NCBI RefSeq assembly: GCF_008642295.1
Contig: NZ_CP029190.1
Coordinates: 6,865,501 to 6,929,500 of the forward strand
Reading direction: 5' to 3'
DNA from: Streptomyces venezuelae
GTDB lineage: Bacteria > Actinomycetota > Actinomycetes > Streptomycetales > Streptomycetaceae
Length of the DNA: 64,000 nt
Part shown: positions 16,074-24,354 of the stretch, piece by piece
How positions within the stretch are numbered: position 1 is the stretch's first letter
How the letters are laid out: every line of letters begins with the position of its first letter
The notes under the pieces: model-generated
Seen by the model: only the letters and a program-made list of their open reading frames with translations
Told to the model about the DNA's origin: nothing
Databases searched by the model: none
Made by a program: the position numbers and the translations under genes

Positions 16074-16895
16074 GTGGATCTCAACACCATCACCGAAGTT
16101 GTCCGGCGGCCATCGGACCGGCCCGGCGCGGAATGGCGCGAGGGTGATGCGTGGCTCGCCGGGGGGACCTGGCTGTTCTCGGCGGAGCAGCCGGAACTGC
16201 GCCGCCTGATCGACCTGACGGCCTTGCACTGGGATGCGCTGGTGCCGGGCGAGGCGGGGCTGGAGATCGGTGCGACCTGCACCATCCGTGAGCTGTACGC
16301 CTTTGCGCCGCGCGATGACTGGATCGCAGGAAGTGTTTTCGCCAAGAGCTGTGAGGCGTTCCTTTCCTCGTTCAAGGTCTGGAACTCGGCGACGGTCGGC
16401 GGCAATATCTGTATGTCCCTGCCGGCCGGGCCGATGATCACGATGACCGTTGCCCTGGAAGCCGCATATGAACTGTGGCCCGCCGAGGGGGCGGCGCGCA
16501 CGGTGGATGCGCTCGATTTCGTGACGGGGAACCACGAGAACATCCTGGCACCGGGGGAGATCCTGAGGCGCGTCCAACTGCCCGCGCATGCCTTGCGCAA
16601 ACGCGTTGCCCACCGCCGGTTCACCTTGACCCATCTGGGGCGTTCCACCGTCTTTCTGATCGGTACTCAGACACCGGGGACGAATGATCTGATGCTGACG
16701 GTCACGGCCGGTACCACGCGGCCCGTGCGCCTCGCGTTCGACGACATGCCCGATGCCAGGACCCTTCAGGAGCGGATCGACGCCCTTCCCGACGACCTCT
16801 GGTTCGCCGATCCCAACGGGACGCCCGCGCACCGGCACCACCTGACCACGTACTTCGCCGAAGAGATTCGCAGCGAACTCACAGCCGGGGTCTGA
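16074..16895 (+). CDS. Molybdenum hydroxylase FAD-binding subunit (CoxM/XdhB type)
   Basis: 273 residues, GTG start. The FAD-binding subunit of the xanthine dehydrogenase family is recognised by AGGTWLF (FAD pyrophosphate loop, with Trp in place of the more usual Asp), LEIGATCTIRELYAF, and SATVGGNICMSLPAGPMITMTVALEA. It passes electrons from the 2Fe-2S clusters to the final acceptor. Slightly short for the family. Its stop is one base before the ATG of the fused iron-sulfur/molybdenum subunit. Third-position choice at its start is more relaxed (ctt, agt, ttt) than in neighbouring genes, which may indicate acquisition; this is an impression by eye. Confidence 0.85.
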   Translation: MDLNTITEVVRRPSDRPGAEWREGDAWLAGGTWLFSAEQPELRRLIDLTALHWDALVPGEAGLEIGATCTIRELYAFAPRDDWIAGSVFAKSCEAFLSSFKVWNSATVGGNICMSLPAGPMITMTVALEAAYELWPAEGAARTVDALDFVTGNHENILAPGEILRRVQLPAHALRKRVAHRRFTLTHLGRSTVFLIGTQTPGTNDLMLTVTAGTTRPVRLAFDDMPDARTLQERIDALPDDLWFADPNGTPAHRHHLTTYFAEEIRSELTAGV

Positions 16896-16896
16896 C

Positions 16897-19614
16897 ATGA
16901 CGTACACGGTGAACGGCAGGAACTTCGACGAGGAGCCGGACCCCGGTCAGTGCCTGCGGACGTTCCTGCGCTCACTCGGCCACTTCGGGGTCAAGAAGGG
17001 CTGCGACGCGGGCGACTGCGGTGCGTGCACGGTGTGGGTGGACGGCGTGCCGGTCCACAGCTGTATCACCCCGGCCTTCCGGGCCGAGGGCCATGAGGTG
17101 ACGACCATCGAGGGCCTCGGGTCACCCGGCCGACTGCATCCGATGCAGCGTCAGTTCCGTGACGCCCCGGGCTTCCAGTGCGGCTTCTGCACCGCCGGCA
17201 TGATCATGACCTCGGCCACGTTCACGGAGGCCCAGAAGGACGACCTGCCCAGGGCGTTGAAGGGGAATCTCTGCCGGTGCACCGGCTACCGTGCGATCGA
17301 GGACGCCGTGAAGGGCGTCGTCGGCGTGGAGGAGGCCGCGCCCGGCAAGGCCGTCGGGACCAGCGTGGCCGCACCGGCCGCCGAAGACGTGGTGACGGGG
17401 CGCGCCGAGTTCACCATGGACGTCCACATGGAGGGGATGCTGCACCTCAAGGTGCTGCACTCGCCCCATGCGCATGCCCGGATCGTGTCCATCGACAAGA
17501 CGGCCGCTCTGGCCGTGCCCGGTGTGCACCGCGTCTACAGCTGGGAAGACGTTCCGCGCAAGCGCTACACCACCGCCATTCACACCGACCACCTGGTCGA
17601 TCCGGACGATACTTTCATTCTGGACGACACGGTCCGCTTCGTCGGGCAGCGCGTGGTTGCGGTCGTGGCCGATACGGTCGGGGCGGCGGAGGAAGGCTGC
17701 CGGAAGGTCGCCGTCGAGTACGAGGTGCTGCCCGCCGTCTTCGACCCCGAGCGGGCCATGGCCGACGGAGCACCCCAACTGCACGGCTCCGACGATCCGT
17801 TCGTCCGCGACCCCGTGCACAATGTGCTGCTGGAGCTCCACTCCCATATCGGTGACGTGGACGCAGGCTTTGCCGCCGCCGATGTGGTCCACGAAGGGAC
17901 GTACGTCTCTCCGCGGGTCCAGCACGCGCACCTGGAGACCCACGGCTCGATCGCCTGGATGGAGAACGGCCGGCTCAACGTCCGCACCAGCTCGCAGTCG
18001 CCCTCGATCGCCAAGGTGAAACTGGAGTACCTCTTCGCCCTGCGCCCGGACCAGGTGCGGGTGTTCTGCAAGCGCATGGGCGGGGGCTTCGGCGGCAAGC
18101 AGGAAGTGATCTCGGAGGACCTGGTCGCACTCGCCACCCTGGACCTCGGGCGGCCCGTCTGCTTCGAGTACACCCGCGAGGAGGAGTTCACCACCGCTTC
18201 GCCCCGGCATCCGATGGCGCTGACGGTCAAGCTCGGCGCCAAGGCGGACGGCACGCTCACGGCACTCCAGGTCCGCAACGTCTCGAACACCGGCGCCTAC
18301 GGCAACCACGGTGGCGAGACGCTGTACGCGGGCGGCGCGGCGGTCATGATCTACCGGTGCCCCAACAAGAAGTACGACGCGTACTCGGTGTACACGAACA
18401 CCGTTCCGAGCGGGGCGCTGCGCGGCTACGGCATGACCCAGCCCGCCTTCGCCGTCGAATCCGCGATGGACGAACTGGCCCGCGCCCTGCACATGGATCC
18501 GCTCGAACTGCGGCGCCGCAACATCGTGCGGCCCGGTGAGCCGCTCGTCGCCATGCACGACGGCCCCGACGACGTGATGTTCACCGAGGACGGGCTCGGC
18601 AAGTGCATCAACCTGGTGGCCGGCGCCCTGGCCCGTACCGCGGACCAGGCGTCCCCCGGCCCCGAGTGGCTGGTGGGGACCGGTGTGGCGAGCTCACTGC
18701 ACGAGACCGCGCCCCCGACCGACCACATCTCCGAGGCATGGGTGACCCTCGGTAACGACCTCATCTACGAACTGGCCGTCGGAACATCCGAGTTCGGCGA
18801 GGGCACCTCCACCGCGCACGTCCAGATCGCCGCCAACCAGCTGGGCACGACACCGTCCCGCATCCGCCTGGTGCAGTCCGACACCGACCGCACGGGTTTC
18901 GACACCGGCGCCTTCGCCAGCGCGGGCCTGTTCGTGGCGGGCAATGCGGTCCTGCGGGCCGCCAACGCCGTGCGCGACCGCATCCTCGAGTTCGCCGCCG
19001 CCCACACGGGCGTCCATGTCGTGATGTGCTCGATGGACGACGAAGGCGTGGTCTGCGGCGACCAGCGCATGTCGCTGGCCGAGATCGTCGCCCTGGCCCG
19101 GGCCCGCGGCATCCGCTTCACCGCCGCCCGGAAGGCCTACGGCTCACCCCGGAGCGTCACCTCGAACACCCAGGGGTTCCGGATCGCCGTCCACCGGGTG
19201 ACCGGTGAGATCCGCATCCTCTACAGCGTTCAGGCGACCGACGCGGGCGCGGTCATCAACCCCGCGCAGGTCCGCGGACAGGTCGACGGCGGCGTCGCCC
19301 AGGGGATCGGCTTCGCACTGACCGAGAACCACCAGATCGACGCGGACGGCGCCATGGTCAACCCGAACCTCCGCAACTACCGCATCCCCACCTATGCCGA
19401 TGTCCCGCGCACCGACCTGCTGCTGGTGGACTCCTCCGACTCGGTCGGCCCCATGCGGTCGAAGGGGATGGCGGAATGCTGCATCAACCCGGTGGCCCCG
19501 GCGCTGGCGAACGCCCTCCACGATGCCACCGGCGTCCGCTTCCGCGCCCTGCCCCTCACCCCGGAGCGGATCTTCAGCCGGCTCAACGAAGAGCAGTCCG
19601 TACAGAGGGCCTGA
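16897..19614 (+). CDS. Fused 2Fe-2S / molybdopterin-binding subunit of a molybdenum hydroxylase
   Basis: 905 residues. Residues 1 to ~150 hold both 2Fe-2S domains: plant-type cluster KKGCDAGDCGACTVWVDG, then CGFCTAGMIM and CRCTGYRAI. Residues ~160-905 are the Mo-MCD subunit: RMGGGFGGKQE, RGYGMTQPAFAVESAMDEL, DGGVAQGIGFALTE, and KGMAECCINPVAPAL with the probable base Glu. It would hydroxylate an N-heterocycle or aldehyde using water. Iron-sulfur and Mo units are usually separate genes in prokaryotes; here they are fused while FAD stays separate. Substrate unknown; xanthine-, nicotinate- and isoquinoline-type activities are all possible. Confidence 0.87.
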   Translation: MTYTVNGRNFDEEPDPGQCLRTFLRSLGHFGVKKGCDAGDCGACTVWVDGVPVHSCITPAFRAEGHEVTTIEGLGSPGRLHPMQRQFRDAPGFQCGFCTAGMIMTSATFTEAQKDDLPRALKGNLCRCTGYRAIEDAVKGVVGVEEAAPGKAVGTSVAAPAAEDVVTGRAEFTMDVHMEGMLHLKVLHSPHAHARIVSIDKTAALAVPGVHRVYSWEDVPRKRYTTAIHTDHLVDPDDTFILDDTVRFVGQRVVAVVADTVGAAEEGCRKVAVEYEVLPAVFDPERAMADGAPQLHGSDDPFVRDPVHNVLLELHSHIGDVDAGFAAADVVHEGTYVSPRVQHAHLETHGSIAWMENGRLNVRTSSQSPSIAKVKLEYLFALRPDQVRVFCKRMGGGFGGKQEVISEDLVALATLDLGRPVCFEYTREEEFTTASPRHPMALTVKLGAKADGTLTALQVRNVSNTGAYGNHGGETLYAGGAAVMIYRCPNKKYDAYSVYTNTVPSGALRGYGMTQPAFAVESAMDELARALHMDPLELRRRNIVRPGEPLVAMHDGPDDVMFTEDGLGKCINLVAGALARTADQASPGPEWLVGTGVASSLHETAPPTDHISEAWVTLGNDLIYELAVGTSEFGEGTSTAHVQIAANQLGTTPSRIRLVQSDTDRTGFDTGAFASAGLFVAGNAVLRAANAVRDRILEFAAAHTGVHVVMCSMDDEGVVCGDQRMSLAEIVALARARGIRFTAARKAYGSPRSVTSNTQGFRIAVHRVTGEIRILYSVQATDAGAVINPAQVRGQVDGGVAQGIGFALTENHQIDADGAMVNPNLRNYRIPTYADVPRTDLLLVDSSDSVGPMRSKGMAECCINPVAPALANALHDATGVRFRALPLTPERIFSRLNEEQSVQRA

Positions 19615-19618
19615 GCTC

Positions 19619-20584
19619 ATGGACACCGAGAAGCGCGAGTCGGCGACCGTCATCATCGGGCACCGGGTGTTCCCCGGACGGGAGGAGCAGTACGAGGCCT
19701 GGCAGAAGGGCGTCAACGCCGCCGCCGCGGCCTACCCGGGACACCTCGGCGCCGAGATATCCCCGCCGACCCCCCTGCAGCCCGACTGGGTCGTGGTCTA
19801 CCGCTTCGACTCGGTGGCCCATCTCCAGGCCTGGCTCAACAGCTCGACCCGACAGCGCCTCCTCGACATGGCCAAGGACTACTTCGACGGCCCCGCGACC
19901 CAGCAGTACATCAGCGGCGGCACCCAGCCGGCCGATCCGCTGGTGACCGTGGTGGTCACCCACCGGGTGCACCCCGCCAGCGTCGACGACTTCCTCGCAT
20001 GGCAGCGCCATATGAGCGAGGAGGAGAGCAAGTTCGAGGGATTCCGCGGGACGGAGGTCTTCCGCCCGATCGAGGGCCTCCAGGACGAATGGACGACGCT
20101 CTACCGGTTCGACAGTGCCGACCACCTCGACGCCTGGCTGACCTCGGAGCAGCGGCAGCGGGTCCTCTCCGAAGGCAAGAAGTTCAGCGACTACAAACTG
20201 CGGACGATCGACAACTCGTTCGGCAGCTGGTTCGCCTTCGACGAGAACGGCAAGGAAGCACCACCGCCCTCGGAGACCAAGACCTCCATCGCAGTCTGGG
20301 TCGGCCTGTACCCGACCGTCGTGCTGCTGACCCTCGCCCTGTCACCCCTGCACATGCCGCTCTGGCTCGGACTGCTGGTGGGCAACCTGCTGTCGAGCTT
20401 CATCATGAGCTTCCTTACGATGCCCTACTACGTGAACCGGCTGCTCAGACGCTGGCTGCGGCCGTCCCCGGACGAACCGCCGAAGCGGACCAACCTGATC
20501 GGCCTGGGCATCGTCGCCGTGGTCATGGTGTTCTGGACCGTCGTCTTCTACCTCGTCACCACCCAGTTCTGGACCCTACCGTGA
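19619..20584 (+). CDS. Membrane-anchored double ABM-domain protein
   Basis: 321 residues. Two antibiotic-biosynthesis-monooxygenase (ferredoxin-like) repeats occupy residues ~8-105 and ~106-215: VIIGHRVFPGREEQYEAWQ with DWVVVYRFDSVAHLQAWL, and VVVTHRVHPASVDDFLAWQ with EWTTLYRFDSADHLDAWL. Two C-terminal hydrophobic segments follow (WVGLYPTVVLLTLAL and a second around IVAVVMVFWTVVFYLV), with a further amphipathic stretch between. This matches the COG3224 type. ATG 19619 is four bases after the molybdenum subunit stop, so it is almost certainly co-expressed and may tie the hydroxylase reaction to the membrane. Function unproven. Confidence 0.8.
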   Translation: MDTEKRESATVIIGHRVFPGREEQYEAWQKGVNAAAAAYPGHLGAEISPPTPLQPDWVVVYRFDSVAHLQAWLNSSTRQRLLDMAKDYFDGPATQQYISGGTQPADPLVTVVVTHRVHPASVDDFLAWQRHMSEEESKFEGFRGTEVFRPIEGLQDEWTTLYRFDSADHLDAWLTSEQRQRVLSEGKKFSDYKLRTIDNSFGSWFAFDENGKEAPPPSETKTSIAVWVGLYPTVVLLTLALSPLHMPLWLGLLVGNLLSSFIMSFLTMPYYVNRLLRRWLRPSPDEPPKRTNLIGLGIVAVVMVFWTVVFYLVTTQFWTLP

Positions 20585-20893
20585 GCCCATCTGGTCGGCG
20601 AACCGGACCTGGTCGGCCACGGGCTCGGCGCACATGGCGCGCACCCGAAAAGGCGGGCCTGCACCGCGTCGCCGAGGCCTCGCCGGAACCGGACAACCCC
20701 GTCGACGACCGCGCCCACTACGTCTACCGGATCGACCGCCCGGACCGGTAGCTGCTGCTCCGCCGGCCGGTCGACGTCGTGGCGGATCGTCGCCGACGAC
20801 ACGCCCAGTGCCCCGGCCTGTCCCCTATACCGTGCAGGAAAGCGCAAGAATCGCAGGGGTACCGCACAGGCATACGGACTCCAGGGAGCCGGC
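20585..20893. other. 310-base gap without a convincing gene
   Basis: No frame has both a start and Streptomyces-like codon use. On the minus strand around 20745-20810 a short stretch, ALGVSSATIRHDVDR, resembles the recognition helix of DeoR/GntR regulators, and further minus-strand fragments in other frames continue to 20576. This could be a decayed divergent regulator of the sugar isomerase/aldolase pair, but the resemblance is short. The plus strand just before 20894 carries AGGGAGCC, the ribosome-binding site of the next gene. Confidence 0.3.
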
Positions 20894-21796
20894 ATGAGTC
20901 ATGTCGCGTACGAACTGAGCACACAGCCCGACTGCTGGGAACGGGCCGCCGAACTGGCCCCCGCCCACCGGGCGGTACTCCCGCGGCCGGGGGAGCGGAC
21001 CGCGATCGTCGGCTGTGGCACCTCGTACTACATGGCGCAGGCCGCCGCCGCCCTCCGCGAGGACGCCGGGCAGGGCGAGACCGACGCGTTCGCCGCCTCC
21101 GAGTTCCCCCGCCACCGCCGCTACGACCGGGTCCTCGCCCTCACCCGCTCCGGCACCACCACCGAGGTGCTGGACCTGCTGGCCGCCCTCCGCGACACCG
21201 GAATCCCCACCACCGCCGTCATCGGCGATCCGGCAACCCCCGTGACGGGCCTCGCCGACGAACTCGTCGTCCTCGACTTCGCCGACGAACAGTCCGTCGT
21301 GCAGACCCGGTTCGCCACCACCGCGCTCACCCTCCTCCGGGCCCATGTCGGCCGCCACACCCCGGCCGTGGCCGCCGACGGGCGCGCGGCCCTCGCCGAA
21401 CCGCTTCCCGAACACCTCGCCGGCTGCCGCCAGTTCACCTTCCTCGGGCGCGGCTGGAGCATCGGCCTCGCCCACGAGGCCGCCCTCAAGATGCGCGAGG
21501 CCGCCCTCTCCTGGGCCGAGTCCTACCCCGCCATGGAGTACCGGCACGGGCCCATCAGCGTCTCCGCCCCGGGCACCCTCACCTGGTCGCTGGACGAGGC
21601 CCCCGAGGGCCTCGCCGAGCAGGTGACCGGTACCGGCGCCCGGTGGATGGCCGGCCGGCTCGACCCGCTCGCCGAACTGGTCCGGGTGCACCGGCTCGCG
21701 CTGGCCGTCGCCGCCCGGCGGGAGCTGGACCCGGACCGGCCGCGCCACCTCACCCGGTCCGTCATCCTCACCGCCGGAGAGGAGGCGGTCCGATGA
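20894..21796 (+). CDS. SIS-domain sugar isomerase/deaminase (AgaS-like)
   Basis: 300 residues with two sugar-isomerase domains as in GlmS/AgaS: RTAIVGCGTSYYMAQAAAA and LALTRSGTTTEVLDLLAAL in the first, and FTFLGRGWSIGLAHEAALKMREAALSWAESYPAMEYRHGP in the second, including the Glu-rich active-site helix. It probably isomerises or deaminates a phosphorylated amino sugar such as galactosamine 6-phosphate. ATGA overlap with the class II aldolase gene supports one pathway (agaS-gatY/kbaY arrangement). No PTS transporter or kinase is adjacent. Confidence 0.82.
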   Translation: MSHVAYELSTQPDCWERAAELAPAHRAVLPRPGERTAIVGCGTSYYMAQAAAALREDAGQGETDAFAASEFPRHRRYDRVLALTRSGTTTEVLDLLAALRDTGIPTTAVIGDPATPVTGLADELVVLDFADEQSVVQTRFATTALTLLRAHVGRHTPAVAADGRAALAEPLPEHLAGCRQFTFLGRGWSIGLAHEAALKMREAALSWAESYPAMEYRHGPISVSAPGTLTWSLDEAPEGLAEQVTGTGARWMAGRLDPLAELVRVHRLALAVAARRELDPDRPRHLTRSVILTAGEEAVR

Positions 21797-22629
21797 CCCT
21801 CGTCTCCACCGGGGACCTGGTCCGGGAGGCAGCCGCCGCCGGCCGGGCCGTTGCCGCCTTCAACATCATCACCCTGGAGCACGCCGAGGCCGTGATCGCC
21901 GGAGCCGAACGGACCGGCAGGCCGGTGGTCCTCCAGCTCAGCGAGAACGCCGTCCGGTTCCGCGACGGCCGGCTGCTGCCCATCGCCCTCGCCGCGCGCG
22001 CCTGTGCCGAGGCCGCCGCCGTCCCCGTCGGCCTGCACCTCGACCACGTCAAGAGCCCCGAACTGCTGCGCCAGGCTGCCGACGCCGGCTTCGGCTCGGT
22101 CATGTACGACGCGGCCCACCTGCCGTACGCCGAGAACCTCGAGACCACCCGGTCCGCCGTGGACTGGGCGCACGCCAACGGGCTGTGGATCGAGGCCGAG
22201 CTGGGCGAGGTCGGCGGCAAGAACGGCGCCGCACCCCTGGACCCGCACGCGCCCGGCGCCCGTACCGACCCGGACGAAGCGCGCCGCTTCGTCGCGGACT
22301 CCGGGGTGGACGCGCTGGCCGTGGCCATCGGCAGCACCCATGCGATGACGAGCCGTACGGCCGCCCTCGACCACACCCTGCTGGCCCGGCTGGCCAAGGC
22401 GGTGGACGTTCCGCTCGTCCTGCACGGCTCCTCCGGGCTGCCGGACTCCGAGCTCGCCGCCGCGGTGGCCGGCGGCATCCGCAAGGTCAACATCGGCACC
22501 GCCCTCAATGTGGCCATGACCGAGGCCATCCGCACCCACCTGACCCCGGCGGACCCCCGCCCCTACCTGACGGCCGCCCGTACGGCGATGACGGCGACCG
22601 CCGCGGCTATGATCTCGGCGCTGAACTGA
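21793..22629 (+). CDS. Class II ketose-bisphosphate aldolase (GatY/KbaY-like)
   Basis: 278 residues. Zinc ligands and substrate motifs are clear: VPVGLHLDHVKSPELL (catalytic region with His), MYDAAHLPYAENL, EAELGEVGGKNG, VAIGSTHAM, VPLVLHGSSGLPDSEL, IRKVNIGTALNVAM. It cleaves a ketose 1,6-bisphosphate (tagatose or fructose) into glyceraldehyde 3-phosphate and dihydroxyacetone phosphate. The four-base overlap with the SIS isomerase gene favours tagatose bisphosphate from amino-sugar breakdown; sequence alone does not separate the substrates. Confidence 0.87.
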   Translation: MTLVSTGDLVREAAAAGRAVAAFNIITLEHAEAVIAGAERTGRPVVLQLSENAVRFRDGRLLPIALAARACAEAAAVPVGLHLDHVKSPELLRQAADAGFGSVMYDAAHLPYAENLETTRSAVDWAHANGLWIEAELGEVGGKNGAAPLDPHAPGARTDPDEARRFVADSGVDALAVAIGSTHAMTSRTAALDHTLLARLAKAVDVPLVLHGSSGLPDSELAAAVAGGIRKVNIGTALNVAMTEAIRTHLTPADPRPYLTAARTAMTATAAAMISALN

Positions 22630-22655
22630 CGCGAACCGGGAAGGGGGCGGCGAGG

Positions 22656-23219
22656 ATGGCCGACCTGTCAGGCCGCACCTCCACCAGCCGGCGGAGCTTC
22701 CTCATCCTGCTGGGCGTCACCGCGCTGCCGGTGCTTCCGGCGGCGGCCGGCTGCGCCGCCCCGGTGGTCGAGGACCACCTGAAGGTCCAGACCCGCACCG
22801 AGCCGCTGCGCCTGCGGTTCGCGGCCGTGGGGGAGATGTCCGACCCGCACTGGCTCGGCTACGACATCGACGAAGCCGGCAAGCGGCAGACGATCCCCGG
22901 CCAGGACTCGCGCATCCGGATGGTCGGTGTGGCGCGGCTGCCGAAGGGGGCGGTCACCGGCATCCTGCAAAGCGCCCCGCCCGGCGACCGCTTCGAACCG
23001 GCCGCCCTCCCGGCCGACATACCCGCACCGCTGGTGCCGCACCTGCCCGTCCGGGACGGCTGGCACGCGAGCACCGGCTACGACGCACGCATCCTGGCCG
23101 CACCGGCTGCCCCCGGCAACCCCACCGCCCCGGACACCAACGACCGGGCCGACGGCCGGTTCTTCCTGCACGAGGAGCGGGACCTGGTCTGGTTCGACGT
23201 TCTGTACCTGTCCGCCTGA
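22656..23219 (+). CDS. Putative Tat-type lipoprotein of unknown function
   Basis: 187 residues from ATG 22656, preceded by GGCGAGG. SRRSFL at 11-16 and the hydrophobic stretch to the lipobox AAGC (Cys33) predict a lipid-anchored exported protein, possibly through Tat. The mature part is globular (LRFAAVGEMSDPHWLGYDIDE, GVARLPKGAVTGILQ, and ERDLVWFDVLYLSA at the C-terminus). I do not recognise the family. It follows the aldolase gene by 26 bases and could be co-transcribed. Confidence 0.65.
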   Translation: MADLSGRTSTSRRSFLILLGVTALPVLPAAAGCAAPVVEDHLKVQTRTEPLRLRFAAVGEMSDPHWLGYDIDEAGKRQTIPGQDSRIRMVGVARLPKGAVTGILQSAPPGDRFEPAALPADIPAPLVPHLPVRDGWHASTGYDARILAAPAAPGNPTAPDTNDRADGRFFLHEERDLVWFDVLYLSA

Positions 23220-23319
23220 GGGCGCTGCCGGGGGCCGAGAGCCGGGGGCCGAGTAGCGGCCCGCCCCGGAAGGGCGTTCCATGCAGGTAGGGGATCGCGG
23301 CAAGGAGGCGCGGCCCGCC

Positions 23320-24267
23320 ATGCGCATCGACGTACACGCCCACCTGTGGACGAAGGGCTACCTCGACCGGCTGGAGCGCCTGGGCAGGACCGATACGGCC
23401 ACCCAGCGCGGCCTCTGGGCGGATGCCACGGAAGCCGACCTCGGCCACCGGTTCGACGTGCTGGACCGGGCCGGGATCGACCTCCAGGTGCTTTCCCTGC
23501 CCCCGCAGTCGCCGCACCTCACCGACGAGGCCCAGGCCGTGGCTCTGGCCCGGGACGCCAACGATGCGTATGCCCGCCTGGTCGCCGACCTGCCGGACCG
23601 GTTCCGCGCCTTCGCGGCGCTGCCGCTGCCGCACACCGACGCGGCCCTGCGGGAGCTCGCCCGGGCCATGGACGAGCTCGGCATGCCGGGCGCCGCCGTC
23701 ACCACGACCGTATGCGGCCGGACGCTGGCCGACCCCGCCTTCCACCCGCTGTACGAGGAGCTCGACCGGCGCGCCGGTGTCCTCTACATCCACCCCCAGG
23801 GCGAGGGCGCGGCCTCGCCGCTGATCACCGGACACCGGATGACCTGGATGGTCGGGGCGCCGGTGGAGGACACGGTCGCCGTCATGCACCTGGTCCTGGC
23901 CGGGCTCCCCAGCCGGTACCCCGGCATGCGGATCCTGGCCTCCCACTTCGGCGGGGCCCTCCCGATGCTGGTGCGCCGCCTCGACGACCACCTCGCCTTC
24001 GAGTCCCCGGACACCCCCGAACGGCCCTCGCTGGCGGTCCGGCGGCTCTGGTACGACACCGTGGGACACGCCCACCCGCCCGCACTGCGCGCCGCCGCGG
24101 ACTCCTTCGGCACGGACCGCCTGGTCCTGGGCACGGACTACCCGTACGAGGACGGCGACCAACTGGTGCGCGCCGTCTCCTACATCACGGATTCCGGCCT
24201 CCCGGAGCAGGCCGTCGCCGCCATCCTCGACACGAACGCCCCCCGGCTGCTCGGCCTCACCCCCTGA
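23320..24267 (+). CDS. Amidohydrolase of the ACMSD (decarboxylase) family
   Basis: 315 residues from ATG 23320 (MRIDVHAHLW), with AAGGAGG about 12 bases upstream; an upstream ATG at 23281 adds no homologous residues. The metal-binding HAH is in the first strand; HPQGEGAAS, ASHFGGALPMLVRRLD and LGTDYPYEDGDQL supply the further His and the catalytic Asp of amidohydrolase_2 enzymes. Relatives decarboxylate aromatic or semialdehyde acids (aminocarboxymuconate semialdehyde, gamma-resorcylate). No pathway genes adjoin, so the substrate is open. Confidence 0.8.
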   Translation: MRIDVHAHLWTKGYLDRLERLGRTDTATQRGLWADATEADLGHRFDVLDRAGIDLQVLSLPPQSPHLTDEAQAVALARDANDAYARLVADLPDRFRAFAALPLPHTDAALRELARAMDELGMPGAAVTTTVCGRTLADPAFHPLYEELDRRAGVLYIHPQGEGAASPLITGHRMTWMVGAPVEDTVAVMHLVLAGLPSRYPGMRILASHFGGALPMLVRRLDDHLAFESPDTPERPSLAVRRLWYDTVGHAHPPALRAAADSFGTDRLVLGTDYPYEDGDQLVRAVSYITDSGLPEQAVAAILDTNAPRLLGLTP

Positions 24268-24292
24268 GGCCGCTGGGGCCCTTCCGCATTCT

Positions 24293-24306
24293 TGTAACAG
24301 GTTCTA
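24293..24306. promoter_or_regulatory. KstR-type operator before the FadE26-like gene
   Basis: TGTAACAGGTTCTA fits the mycobacterial KstR consensus TNNAACNNGTTNNA at every fixed position and keeps the GTTCTA half of the best sites. It lies 49 bases before the GTG start. The same consensus occurs before the echA19-like gene at 52512. Confidence 0.7.
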
Positions 24307-24354
24307 CTCTGTGCGCCGCCACCGCAGCACCGCAGCCAGCCTTACGGAGGGGCC

